Part shown: in pieces, positions 1 to 11,279 of the stretch
Layout: each line of letters begins with the position of its first letter
Numbering within the stretch: the first letter of the stretch is position 1
Source: Ectobius pallidus
Lineage: Eukaryota > Arthropoda > Insecta > Blattodea > Ectobiidae
Direction: 5' to 3'
Assembly: GCA_964059195.1 (NCBI GenBank)
Contig: CAXKWD010000006.1
Span: 64,497,073-64,561,072, forward strand
DNA length: 64,000 nt
Notes under the pieces: model-generated
The model's database searches: none
The model's input: only the letters and a program-made list of their open reading frames with translations
What the model was told of the DNA's origin: nothing
Made by a program: the position numbers and the translations under genes

Positions 1-1314
1 TCCTCGTTTATAAAATACTGCTGCTGCGCCTACTTTTCCGTGAATTTTACTGCCATCTGTGTAGATTTCTAACTCATATGCTAGAGAACTATTAATTTCT
101 TCAATTGATGTTCTGTCTGCAGGATGAGGCCAGTCCTTTACTTCTAGAGGCTTGTCATAATCTACACGGAAATCTTTACTTCGATGAGTTGCTTCATAGA
201 TATTTACAGATTGTGTCACTATTATACCTATAGGCTGAACTCCGGCAGCCACGCACGAGGCTTCAAATGACAGCGTCCTGTGAGCCTTGGCCATTCTGAT
301 ATTAATTAATCTTTGTATTCGCTGCAGTTTCCTTAAATTTTTCTGTGTTTGCAATGCCTCATACCAAACTGGGTAGCCGTATGTTAACATTGGGAGCAGG
401 GCTCCTTTATAAATTGTCTTTAAGGCACAGTGCCCTAGTCCCCATTGTAATTTTGCTGCTCTACTCAAGATATTTACTACTTGTAGTGCTTTTTTTGTTA
501 TTTTGTCGATATGTTTACCAAAGTTAAATTTTTCGTTGAAGTAAATTCCTAGATATTTTAATTCTCTAACCTGTTCCAAGGCTTTGTAGTTTAAAAATAT
601 ATTTGTTTTCTCAGCCCGGTCTTTCTTCTTCTTAGAAATTATTAAGACCTTTGATTTACTTTCATTAAAGTCAACTTTGTTCTGGTAAGCCCAGTTTTGT
701 ATTTTGTAAATATCCGAATTAGCATAATTTTCTGCTTCAAGACGAGTAGCTCCCTTGGTCAGCAGTATAAGATCATCTGCAAAGGCCAGTGCGTGTGAAT
801 GTTTTGAGTAGGTAAGATTTAACAATGAATTATACATAATGTTCCAGAAGCCAGGGCCACAACAAGATCCCTGAGGGCATCCCTTGTGCACCTGCTTCAT
901 GACTTGATAAGTATTTGTATGCATTGTAGCATATCTTTCGCTAAAATAGCTTTGTGAAAGATTGTAGAGATTTCTTGGGCATTTTAGTTCTTTCAGATTT
1001 TGAAGTATACTAGGCCACCAGGCAGCGTCGAATGCGCCTCGTACATCTAGACTGAACATGACAACACATTTCCGTTCTTCCAAACTTTGTGAAATGAATT
1101 GCTTTGCATCCATAGCAGCATCAATGGTTCCTCTTTGTGGAGTAAAACCATATTGGTTGGTGTTCATTAAACTGTTTGTATAAATTTGATGTAGTATCCT
1201 TTCTATTAGCAGCTTTTCAAGGACTTCTCCTGCAACATTTATTAGGCTTATGGGTCTGTATTTAGAGACTTCTCTGCTCTGATTTCTTCCTGGTTTGATT
1301 ATGGGTATTATGAG
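1..1314 (-). CDS. 5'-truncated R1/I-group LINE ORF2: reverse transcriptase and start of RNase H
   Basis: This is part of the ORF2 polyprotein of a non-LTR retrotransposon, which copies its own RNA at the insertion site. The minus strand is open for 438 codons from just inside a stop at 1315-1317 to the window edge, so the 3' end lies outside. Counting from 1314, YRPISLIN (RT fingers) is at about residue 19. LDVRGAFDAAWWP (motif A, Asp 90) and KGCPQGSCCGPGFWN (motif B) follow. FADDLILL (motif C) has its aspartates at 180-181, and YTDGSK, the first RNase H block, begins at residue 418. The AWWP and CPQGSCCGP variants are typical of the R1/I group. The endonuclease and N-terminal RT part are missing, which is ordinary 5' truncation. 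The absence of stops or frameshifts suggests a fairly young copy. Confidence 0.92.
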
Positions 1315-1514
1315 TTATTTTTTCCAAAGCCAAGTTATTCAACTGAAAAATTCCTCATGGATTTTTAATTTAGAAGTTCCTGATGTATCAATTCAGCTTT
1401 GAAAGGGTCAGATTTTTTTTTTCGCCAGTCTTTTACGAGAAAATGCACTGGTTCGAATTCGGCTCATTACAAGTTTCCTGGGTGGCAATCAAATTGTTTT
1501 TAGTACCTCTAAAG

Positions 1515-2440
1515 CGTGGACAACAGAGCAAAAAACTATTTAAAATACTTTAAAAAATTAAAATAACAAAAAACTGTGAGTAATGAAGAAATTCCGAGTA
1601 CATATTTGGAAACAGGATAAAAACTGCATTAAATATACCTATTAGTACTCGTGAGATAAACAACATGTTGACCAATGAATAATTGCTATTTCAAGTGCTA
1701 CTTTAATGGGCCTACGTAGTACAATATTTCAATAAATTCAGTTTTAGATATTAATTTTTGTTAAAAAAAATTTAGTAATTCATATTTAAGCCTAGTATTT
1801 TCTTTATTATTACTGTTATTGTTATAATAAGTATTATTCATCTTATGTTTCATTCATTTCCTGTATAATTATAAGTCATATCACGTGTTTAGGTTTTCCA
1901 GTAGACTGTAGCAATAATTCATACGTGTGCATCTTTTTCCTATTGTTTGGTGACGCCTTATGACTGATATTCAGTTTAAACTACTACGAAATTGGTTTGA
2001 GATTTGAACCCGGGATCTCTTATCTTTGCCAATTCGCTCAGATTAGTTGTAGTGTTTACTTTATGACAAAGTATACTGCACTTTACAACGATAAAATATT
2101 AAATGTAATTTACTTGTTCCTACGGGAAACTACAGAATATCATAATCACTCGTATTTTAATTAATTGAAAGATTGATCATTTATGTTATTGTCTTTTGGT
2201 CACAGTTATTAAGTGCCAGCACGGTTCATTATGAGATTGTAAGGTGACGGGAAATGCCTGTCCGTCCGTCCGTGTGTCTGTACGCGCGGTAACTCGAAGA
2301 CGCTTTATCGGATTTTTATGAAACTTGGTATACGCATTCATGACGTCCATGGGAAAAAGCTTATTGATTTTGGACCAAATAGGTTGACCTGTACCGGAGT
2401 AATGACTAATGAACCGTCATATGCTTTTTAAATGGCTAGT
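1515..2440 (-). repeat. Solitary copy of the 5' region of element X
   Basis: This segment is the reverse complement of 7977-8903 along most of its length, with scattered substitutions and small indels. It contains the same landmarks: a run of GTCCGTCCGTCC around 2261-2272, a conserved stretch about a Met-like TTTATGAAACTTGG near 2313-2330, and a tRNA-like box B sequence near 1995-2012. The protein-coding part that follows this region in copy A (8971 onward) is absent here. It is therefore either a truncated copy or an independent repeat that copy A also carries. Confidence 0.75.
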
Positions 2441-2640
2441 CTAATTTATCTTGCAAAGATTTTGGTACCAATTTATTTATTCCTAAAATTATTCTACTTA
2501 TTTAGACGTTCAATTTCACAGTCAATAGTGGGAAATGACAGGTGCCGTAGGTTGGAGAGTTTAGTGAATGTGATCTCTTTAAAACATTTTACTTACGAGT
2601 ACAAAAAACCTTTACCAGTGGATTAGAAAAGAGATGAGAG

Positions 2641-4070
2641 AGATTGCCGCTCAAGTAGCAGTAGGCCTAGGTGGTATAAGTAAGAAGCTGAAGGACTTCA
2701 AGGTTCCTTACTTCCTGAAGCAATCCAATCCGATCTTTCAATAAAGACTATAGAACACGTCTGGTTCTAAACTCTAAGATGATCAACTTTGATATCATTG
2801 CCAGCCAGTTATAAAGAATGCAATAAAATGCTCTTCCTAGTTAATTGATTTACAGTATATATTACATCTGATAATATTTTCTAGTTGGAAGAAATTGTAA
2901 AGACCTCTAGCGATAAATATCGGAAATCTATTTTACTGAAGCAGCACCATTGAAACTGTAGTTCCTCGTTCTACTTAGCTGACGGCTCCTTCGAAACAGC
3001 ATGAGCATTTGTAAACATATTTTGAAACAAAAAAAAAGGCTCACTTATAGGCTGCTGTTTCACATGCATACAATAGCTTATGGATTTAGTTAATGACAGG
3101 CGTTCAGTTTAACTCACTGAGGAGACATCATTAACCAAAAACACTGAAAGTTTTGTTATCTTAAAATCCATAATTAAATAAACATCAGCGTCTGATGCTT
3201 CCTCGCTACACTGTAGACGGTCAATATTGGACTAGAGAAGGATTTGGAATGAATCTGGGTACGTCCCGTGGAAACTAGTGATCTCAATAGATTTACATAT
3301 GTATTTAGTTGTTGCATAAACGAATCAAATGTTAATTTCACGTAGCTTAACTACATTGTACGTTTAATAAAACAACTTCTATTTATTTTATACACATACA
3401 CTATACTTTCTACAGAGTACTCCAACGAATAAAGCCTAAAGCCAATGTCCCACAATTCAATTTTTTTGTTCAAAAAGTTGTATCAAATAGCATTTCTATA
3501 TAATTATTTCAGGTTGTGCTCACGACGTTTTGGTCCAGTATATTGCCAACTTTTCACCCGAAAAGAAAATCGATAGCTACTACAATCGACATATCGGTCG
3601 ATATGCACAGGCTGGTAACATTTTCTGAGACCGAATCTTTTCATTATTTCTAGAGCACCTCAACGTTTATACCGGTTGTAATAACGACTATAGTTAGTAC
3701 TGTTGGAAATTCACAAAGTCTGCCTTTGCATGTGTTAATCTTCTTGACTCTAAGTTTTCATTAATCTTGGTTAATGTTCGCTAATCGAGCGCTGGCAGGC
3801 AGGAAATCAGCTGTATGGAGGAAGCAACCATGTTTATACGTCATGCGGATCACACGAGGAGATAATACCCTCTTTGGTTGATTTCATATTTTTGGATGGA
3901 AAATTAAAAACTTTTCTATTCTGTTGCATGCAATACAATTGGATGGACAATATAGGCTGAAATTTTGTGCAATGGCAGTCGTCCATGTCATACAGTCCAC
4001 TTTCGTGGTTTGTAGAAATTTGAACCAATAATTGGATCATGAGACACCGGTATAAGATTTTCTTTTAATT
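2641..4070. other. No gene recognised
   Basis: AT-rich sequence with short ORFs only. No domain, TIR pair or RNA gene was seen. Confidence 0.5.
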
Positions 4071-4074
4071 TACT

Positions 4075-4680
4075 CTACCCGTATGCCGGAATGCCGGTAG
4101 AGGAAGTATTATGTTCGACCCCGAAATTCGATCTCGCGTTTTGAATGAACATAAATAGGCCTCCACTTTTGGAAGTCGCCTGTATCCAAACATGCTAATT
4201 ACAGAAACGTGTGTGTGTGCGCGCGCGCGCGTGCGCGAGAGCGTCGCAGTGATGAGTAAGTTATAGCTCGAGAAGGGAAAAAGTATAAAAACAACAACAT
4301 TGTTTGTTTAGGTTTAGATGTCTGCGGGATGTGACCCGAGATCGAAGACGACTTTCTCTTCCTTAATGCCAGTTCACATTAACAACATTTAATTTGTCGC
4401 GAGTTTCTCGAAATCGATTTTGTTTAATTTTTAAAGATCGGGTACTTATACTAAAAGATGAAATTTTTATTTAAAACTTTTTTGGACAAAATTTACTGGA
4501 GGGTAGTGCGAAGAACCTCAGGCTTTGTCTTGCGTGACAGACAATATAGGCTAACGATGAGACAATTGATTATACACTCCTTACAATACGGCCTCTTATT
4601 ATGTTTTAGAATGTGAAATGAGAAAGTTTATATTGCCATGCTGTGCATTATATCAGATTTTATGAGTTCTGAATCCTTCG
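4075..4680 (+). repeat. Dispersed repeat family D, copy 1
   Basis: Unclassified interspersed repeat. Landmarks in order are a GCCGGTAGAGGAAGTA-like start, a GTTCGACCCCGAAATTCGAT block near 4113-4132, ACGACTTTCTCTT near 4348, a stretch around 'tcgaaatcgattttg' near 4408, and an 'acaatacggcctcttatt' block near 4582. The same series recurs at 54405-54920 (plus) and, reversed, at 18770-19030 and 35840-36290. A GT/GC microsatellite (about 4208-4234) is embedded. I see no ORF and no terminal repeats. Confidence 0.6.
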
Positions 4681-4689
4681 GGGTACAAC

Positions 4690-6300
4690 ACTATGCTGTG
4701 CAACGGCTTTCTCTTTATTAATTTACTAATTCACCGTACGTGGAGAGGATTTCATTTTTCGTAATTTTATCGGAAAAGGCCTTAAAGATTTTGTTTTTAA
4801 AATTCTTCAGAAATGGCACATTAAGCACAAAATATTGTGACATGATTTATAATAGATTATACTAAACTTTTCATCAGTAAATTCTCAAATGGGTATTGTG
4901 AAAAGGGAAGTTTTATTCTTGCTTGAATTATTTATTGTGATTTTGTTTTCTATGTAACTTTTTTGTGTATTTGATTTAGTATTCTTGATGAATGTTAGAT
5001 TTGTATTTGTCGCAGAAATAAATATTAATAATTTAAGGAATTTTTATTTAGTAATTTGTTTATATATTCGTAAATTAGGTCATCAGCCGCAGCCTATAAG
5101 CTACCTGTGTCATACACAGACTTAGTCTTGCCTGGAACATGGTTGGCGCTCAATCCTGCATGTGCAAATACGGACGACACAACACGGTAGGAGCACAATC
5201 ATCGCCCGCTCCTATGTGTGAAAATCGGCCATAATGCGATTTTGAATGTAACGGAAACAACTGAAGGCTCATCACTGCTAACGCAGCCGTGTACTCTATA
5301 CTGGAATGTAATTATTAAAATAATATGAAGTTATATGACTGTTTTAATATTTTATTTTCACATTACCAAAATTATTTCATTTCGTCTCCAATTTAGGTTT
5401 TCATTACAATTTATTTGTACAGCTATTCTGAATGTGGTAAAAAGAAAGATCACATTCTTAATATTTAAAGAACATTCACAATAATGTTTCTCTCAAGCAA
5501 AATCATTTAGACTTGTTTAAGCAAATAGTGTACCGAATGGAGCCACCATAGAGGAAAATATTTATAATATGCCGAAAGGTAAAACTAATAATAAATTAAT
5601 ATTACTTCAAACAGTTAACTAGAATGAAAAGTATGCAAAATAGACAAACTATAAAGTAGAATAATAAAAACCCAAATAATGTAAAATAATATTAATACAT
5701 AGATAGAGATAGTAACGGCAAAAAAGGAGGATGGAAAAGGAGGAAGAGGGGAAAGTTTGGGTATAGACAGAAATTTTAAAATGGATAGATGGATGGAAGG
5801 AAAAAAAACTAAAGAATGAAAGGAAGGGAGCCACTAAGTACTAAAATCTCAAGAAAGGAAGAAAGAAAAGAAGATAGAAAGATAGAAAGAATTGCTTCTT
5901 GTTTTTAGAATAAACGAGAAACCGATGAATAAATAAGCAAGGAATTAAGTAATTAATTAGGTAGTGTCAAATTCGTAGTCAGAATAATAGATGGGTTTTT
6001 TTTTATGAAATAGGCTCTTCGTACTCCACCTTCTCATTTTGGAGCACCTCATCCTATCGGCTCTATTATCTTATCAGTAGCACGACAATTAAGCCGGCTC
6101 CTCAATGGAACAATAACAGATACAAAGACTATTGTATGCTGATAATTATATCTGTAACCGTCACTGTGGACAAGATTTTATTGGATCAATAGTCTCGATG
6201 CTAAGAGTTCTTACACTTAATTTTACACTCTCTTTTTACCATCTAACCATAAATATCTGATGTTATTGGTTGAAGAATGAAAAATAATTTGGATAACAAT
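4690..6300. other. No gene recognised; purine-rich tract
   Basis: AT-rich DNA. The plus strand is strongly purine-biased from about 5715 to 5892, with GGA and GAAA words, which creates the pyrimidine-coded ORF on the minus strand. Nothing else was recognised. Confidence 0.5.
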
Positions 6301-6304
6301 TCTA

Positions 6305-6475
6305 AAAATGGATTACGATTCCTGCAGGAGTTATCTTGCATGCCTTTAAATTTACAAACGTTGGATTTTCGCGTTTATGCCCACATATATGAGACAGACG
6401 TAGGCCGAGATCAAACCCGCGAACTTGGAAACTGAAAACCAATACCTGCCCGACTGTTCCACCCAGGTCATTGGT
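6305..6475 (-). mobile_element. tRNA-derived SINE (type E), minus strand
   Basis: Read on the minus strand this has an A-box-like TGGGTGGAACAGTCGGGC near 6474-6457 and a B-box-like GCGGGTTTGATCTC near 6421-6408. A tail core ending AACTCCTGCAGGAAT lies near 6333-6319. The 'AACTCCTGC' core is shared with the SINE at 56155-56345. I recall this head-plus-core arrangement as a widespread insect SINE type; ends and target duplications are not defined. Confidence 0.55.
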
Positions 6476-6534
6476 TTTGAGCAGTGTTAAGTGTAGTATA
6501 TATAATTGTGTGTATGTGTGTGCGACAGATAGAG

Positions 6535-6537
<3 letters not shown>

Positions 6538-6581
<44 letters not shown>
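6538..6581. repeat. (AG)n microsatellite
   Basis: About 22 uninterrupted AG units directly downstream of the type E SINE. The serine/leucine-rich ORFs on the minus strand here are by-products of the repeat. Confidence 0.97.
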
Positions 6582-6584
<3 letters not shown>

Positions 6585-6599
6585 AGGAAAATCGTGATC

Positions 6600-7976
6600 A
6601 TGTGTGTCTTTGTGTTTTGTATATTCGATTGTTTTAATTAAACTGCTCCTACACATTGGATTCAGAGAGGAGCAGGCAGGAAATCAGCCACTTGGTATGT
6701 ATCTGCAATATGCTAGGTAGGCCTCAGGTTTCCGATAGGAATACGTAAGTAGGTAATATAGACATGCCTACATGTGCCGGAAACGATACTTGTGTTTCTC
6801 CATTGCATCCCAAAGTCAAACAATAAAGAGAGTCCTCTTGGCGTATGCTCGAATGCCCGACCCATCATTTAAAATACCCTTCCACAAATCTTTAAATGTG
6901 CAATTTTATAAGAACTGTGCTCCAATTCTTGTCTTACTCTTAAATATGTGGAAATGAACAACTTTCTCCCTACATTTTATGAAAACAGCAGTTTTTCTAT
7001 GTGCAATATCTTATTCAGCATCCCTGTGGATTAAGGAGTTTGTTAGAATATTATCGGTTCACCTAGAATGTGGCTTCTGTAACTGAAAATTAAAGGGACT
7101 TTTCATGAAAACTTTTTCAAAAATCTGATTTTTTAGAAAATGGCTCTAACGGTTTTAATAAAATGCAAATTTCAAAACCTTTATCTATGACTAATAAAAC
7201 GGCTATATTCGGTTTTCTTTTAAATTACTAAAGGGGAGTTTACTCGTTCCATTTTCGATGTTTTCCGGCAATCTCCATTACAAAAGAAGATACATGGAGA
7301 CCTAGCACAGTCAAAGACGTAGAGTAAATCAAAACTAACCTTTTTGTCACACACGTTTCTTTGTAAAATGGATAGATATCGAGATAGACACAAAATAAAA
7401 TCAGGTAAATTGATAACAAAGTGCCAGATGGAGTTAGTAGGCCATATTTCACGTAGCCTACTTCACATACTTCACATATTGTTATATAGGCTTACCTAAA
7501 ACAAAAGTGTTTATTATTAATAGAGTATCTTATTTAAATATTAAAATAATACGTTTAGTAAGCAATTCATTAAACGAAGTGTAAATAAATAGCCTTCACA
7601 AACTATAAATCACAAATACTACCACAAAATACTGACAATAATTTATAATTAAAGTGTGCTTACTGACCATGAGTTATCTGAAGGTATAAGAATTTCTCTG
7701 TAAATTGAAGATATCTATTTAAGCCGTCTGGATTCATTTTGTGGAATTTTAAACACTTGTACAGACTCTCCGGTAGCATTATTACTGCTATAGTACAATC
7801 AGGAACACAACACTAATTAGGAATTTTCTCTATTTTATATATAAAAAGATAATTTTCATCCAGCATAATGCTCATGCATTCAGACTGCCATGAATCACAG
7901 CTATGAATGATGAGTATATGACGTCTTAACTGAGGTGGGAGGCCGTCGTTATGGCTAGCAGTATAGCGTAGTATAG
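6600..7976. other. No gene recognised; possible small family D fragment
   Basis: AT-rich DNA with short ORFs. Around 7100-7200 a stretch resembling 'agaaaatggctctaacggttttaat' recalls the central block of family D in plus orientation, but the match is too short to call a copy. Confidence 0.4.
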
Positions 7977-8960
7977 CGTAGCCATTTAAAACGCATATGA
8001 CCGTAAATTAGTCGTTACTCCGGTACCAGTCAACCTATTTGATCCAAAATTAATAGGCTTCTTCCCGAGGATGTTATGAATGCGTATACCAAGTTTCATG
8101 AAAATCCGATAAAGCGTATTCGTGTTATCGCGCTTACAGACACACGGACGGACGGACAGACATTTCCCGTCACCTTACAATCTCATACTGTACCATGCTG
8201 GCACTTAATAACTGTGACCAAAAGACTATAACATAACACTCTTTAATTAAAATATGAGTGTTAATGTTATTCTGTTATTTCCCATAGTAACAAGAAAATA
8301 ACATTTAATATTTTATCGTTGTAAAGTGCAGTCTACTGTGTCATAATGTAAACACTACAACTAATCTGAGCGAATTGGCAAAGATAAGAGATCCCAGGTT
8401 CAAATCTCAAACCTCGTGGCCAGCTATGTCACCCAATTTCGTAGTAGTTTAAACTGAATATCAGTCAGAAGACGTCACCGAACAATAGGAAAAAGATGCA
8501 CACGTATGAATTATTGCTACAGCCTACTGGTAAACCTAAACACGTGATATGACTTATAATTATGCATGCAACATAAGATGAATAATAATAATTATAGAAA
8601 TAATAGTGATAATAAAAAATACTAGGTTTAAATATAAATTACTATATTTTCTTGAACAAAAATTAATTTTAAAAACTAAAATTATTCAAATATTGTACTA
8701 CGGAGGCCCATAAAAATAGCATTTGAAACAACAATTATTCACTTGTCAACATGATTTTCATGTCACAAGTAATAATAAGTACACTTATTGCAGTTTGTTA
8801 TCCTGTTTTCAAATATGTACTCGGAATGTCTTCATCACTCACAATTTTTTCTTATTTAAATTTTTAAAATATTTTAAAACGTTTTTTGGCCCTGTTGTCC
8901 ATTGTCAAGTAAAAGCTTCTAGAGCATTGTAAATATGATAGAACAAAATTAACTTTCTTT
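7977..8960 (+). repeat. Element X copy A, 5' region
   Basis: A 1-kb region immediately upstream of the element X protein remnant. It matches 1515-2440 in inverted orientation. Its last part also matches 47465-47590 and 48413-48530 upstream of copy B. It carries a GGACGGACGGACAGAC tract near 8145-8160 and a tRNA-like segment near 8360-8425 (A-box-like TGAGCGAATTGGC, B-box-like GGTTCAAATCTC). Finding it upstream of both protein copies argues that it belongs to one duplicated or mobile unit, acting as leader or promoter. Confidence 0.65.
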
Positions 8961-9871
8961 TGGGTGTAAAGTGGGAGACCAAACAAGGCGCTGGGCCCCA
9001 CATATCTGTTGTTTATCGTATTCTAGGCTTCTCCCTGCATGGAAAAATAACACACGACACATGCCACTTGATATCCATATGGTTTGGAGGGAACCTAAAG
9101 ATCACTCTTCTGACTGTTATTTCTGCTTAACAAACGTTAAAAGGATTACGTCAAAATCAAAACATACAGTGGTGTACCCTAACTTGCAATCTGCAATGAG
9201 ACCAGTTTCACACTGCGAGGCCCATACCAAAGCCTCCAGAACATGTGACATTAGATGGTCTGATGGAAGTAAAGAAGAAATAGAAACAGATTCTGGTGAT
9301 ACAACTTTTGAATAAAGCTGCTCATCTGAGCCTCATTTTTCGACTCAAGAGGATCTTAACGATCACGTATGAGATTTAAAGTCATAAAAAAACCGTCTGA
9401 AATGCTTGCTTCCCGGCTTAAAGGATGGATCTTCTTCAAAAGAATGCAAATATATGTACTTATCCTGATAGTCATAATGAATTTCAAGACTTTTTCTGAA
9501 GAAAAATGTCTTCTCTTATGGAGACACTTGGTAAAGAAATTAACCCACAGAATGACGCTTATCCATTGATTCCCCTAAAGTTAGGTTAAAAGTTGTGCAT
9601 CTGCATATTGGAAATAAATTTCCATCAGTACCTGTGGCTCATTCTGCGTGTATGAAAGAAACACATGAAAACTAGTATGGAAAAAGCATCAATATGCAGT
9701 GTATGAATAGAATATTTGTGGTGATTTGAAGGTAATTGCATTTATTCTTGGTCTGCAGCTTGGTTACAGAAAATTGTTTTTTGTGTGGATGGGATAAAAT
9801 TCCATTTCGTTAGAAAAGAATGGCGTAAACACGAATCACTCATTCCTGAACAGAAAAATCTGAAACATGAC

Positions 9872-10612
9872 TTAAACCGAATTAGTATATAACAATAGCC
9901 TATAAGGTTATTAAGACTCATAGATTAATATTTTATTATGGAAATTTTAATTTAATCATAATTAAATAATAATTAATAAACAATAATTTAATAATTAAAT
10001 CATAAAACCAGGTTTCAGAGCAGTAAAATTATGTAATATAAAAAGGACGCCGTACTTGTGCCAGTCCTGCACTAAGGATAAGCATAGTAACGCTACTTTG
10101 AGGGGACTTCCCAGCAAAGTTCGTTTAACAGTAATTTCAAATAAAGACGCTGGTGCAAATTAAATTATTGGCCAATGAGAGATTAAGAATTGTTTCAGCA
10201 TTACTGATGTAAACCCTGTTAATTACGAGATATCGTCTCCTGCGAGAGTTTTGGGGACCGGTATATAATGATGATTCTCCCTCACAACAGTCAGTCGCCA
10301 TGTAATTCTCAAAGTGTCAAGTGAGTCGCCCGCAGGAAATCAGAGAGGCCAGGTCCGCGCTACTGCTCATAATATACGCTACCGCCTTTTAGCATCATTC
10401 ATTCAGTAGAAGTGGCACATTACCAACACCTTATTTCAATAAATAAGTACAGTATCTTCTGCAATTGTGTTTAATAATTTAAAACGATTTGACAGCACAT
10501 AACCCTGAAGAGTCTCAATATTGTTAGCTGGGGCATCACAACAAGATTCCTGCAAGAAGAGCCTAACAACCTCCTTCAAATGGCTCTCAACAGTATAGCC
10601 TAGAACCTATAT
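9872..10612 (+). mobile_element. 741-bp insertion in element X copy A, solo-LTR-like
   Basis: The coding homology breaks between KNLKHD and PLCNPKSV, where copy B is continuous. The break is flanked by direct repeats CATGAC at 9866-9871 and 10613-10618, consistent with a target-site duplication. Inside is a promoter-like TATATAA at 10262 with TCAGTC about 30 bp downstream at 10291, and AATAAA at 10438. That order of TATA, initiator and polyadenylation signal is what an LTR (U3-R-U5) would show. The ends do not show the usual TG...CA, and no coding sequence is present, so solo LTR is an inference. A MITE or other insertion is possible. Confidence 0.5.
10262..10297 (+). promoter_or_regulatory. 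Candidate core promoter in the LTR-like insertion
   Basis: TATATAA (10262-10268) is followed by an arthropod-type initiator TCAGTC at 10291-10296. The spacing puts the A near +1 with TATA at about -30. Not experimentally supported. Confidence 0.4.
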
Positions 10613-11186
10613 CATGACCCATTGTGTAATCCTAAAAGTGTGCATCTACCTCCGTTACATATCAAACTAGGATTAATGAAGAATTTCGTCAAAGCCACGG
10701 ACAATACTCCTGAATTCATCGACTTAAAACTGAAGTTTCCTAAATTTAGTGATGCAAAAATTAAATAATGATTATTTGTGGGTCCACAAATACGATCACT
10801 AATGCATGATAAAAAGTTTGAGAAACTATTGGATCTACTGGAGAAAGCAGCTTTGCAAGCATTCAAAAATGTTACTCAGAGTTTTTTTGGGAAATCGAAA
10901 GGAGAAAAATTACTATGCTATTGCCAACGATCTTGTAACACCTTATAAAAATTCGGGTTGCAATATGTCCTTAAAACTTCACTTCCTGCACTCGCACCTA
11001 GATTTCTTCCCGGAAAATCTTGGCGCAGCGAGCGATGATCACGGGGAACACTTTCATCAGGAGGAAAAGAGGTACTTCAAGGCAAATGGAATCCTAATAT
11101 GCTGGCCGATTATTGTTGGACCATCAAGAGGGATACCCCACAATCAAAATACAGCAGAACATTGCCATTTCTTTCTTTCCAGGTGA

Positions 11187-11275
11187 GCTACAATGTTTGA
11201 ATATTATGTAGTTAAGAATACATATCATATTTGAATCGAGGAGAAAAAATACTATCAGAGTGACATTGAAGTGGA
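11187..11275 (+). repeat. Element X copy A, 3' flank
   Basis: Past the coding remnant, sequence similarity to copy B continues (GTGAGCTACAATGTTTGAAT near 11183, then a block near 11229-11270). Copy B has about 95 extra bases in the middle. This shows that the duplicated unit is longer than the protein. Confidence 0.55.
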
Positions 11276-11279
11276 CCTA

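Larger units (their letters stand above)
8971..11186 (+). pseudogene. Element X protein, copy A: frameshifted member of an uncharacterised multicopy arthropod family
   Basis: The first block is open from MGDQTRRWAPHICC at 8971 to a stop at 9313 (114 aa). It includes the conserved MVWREPKDHSSDCYFC (about residues 37-52) and the tail TVVYPNLQSAMRPV. Homologous protein then continues in changing frames: FSTQEDLNDHV near 9340, MLASRLKGW near 9402, GNKFPSVPVAHSACMKET near 9610, and KVIAFILGLQLGY near 9731. After a 741-bp insertion come LPPLHIKLGLMKNFVKA near 10650, PQIRSLMHDKKFEKLL near 10785, SLKLHFLHSHLDFFPENLG from 10965, and NPNMLADYCWTIKRDTP ending near 11140. Several stops and frameshifts make it non-functional. 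Copy B at 46080-47464 (minus) shares the same order. I recall this family as highly repeated 'uncharacterized protein' genes in arthropods; I know of no function. Confidence 0.75.

Noticed and set aside
6302..6656. Serine/leucine-rich minus-strand ORFs
   Set aside because: They are translations of the (AG)n microsatellite and the SINE beside it.
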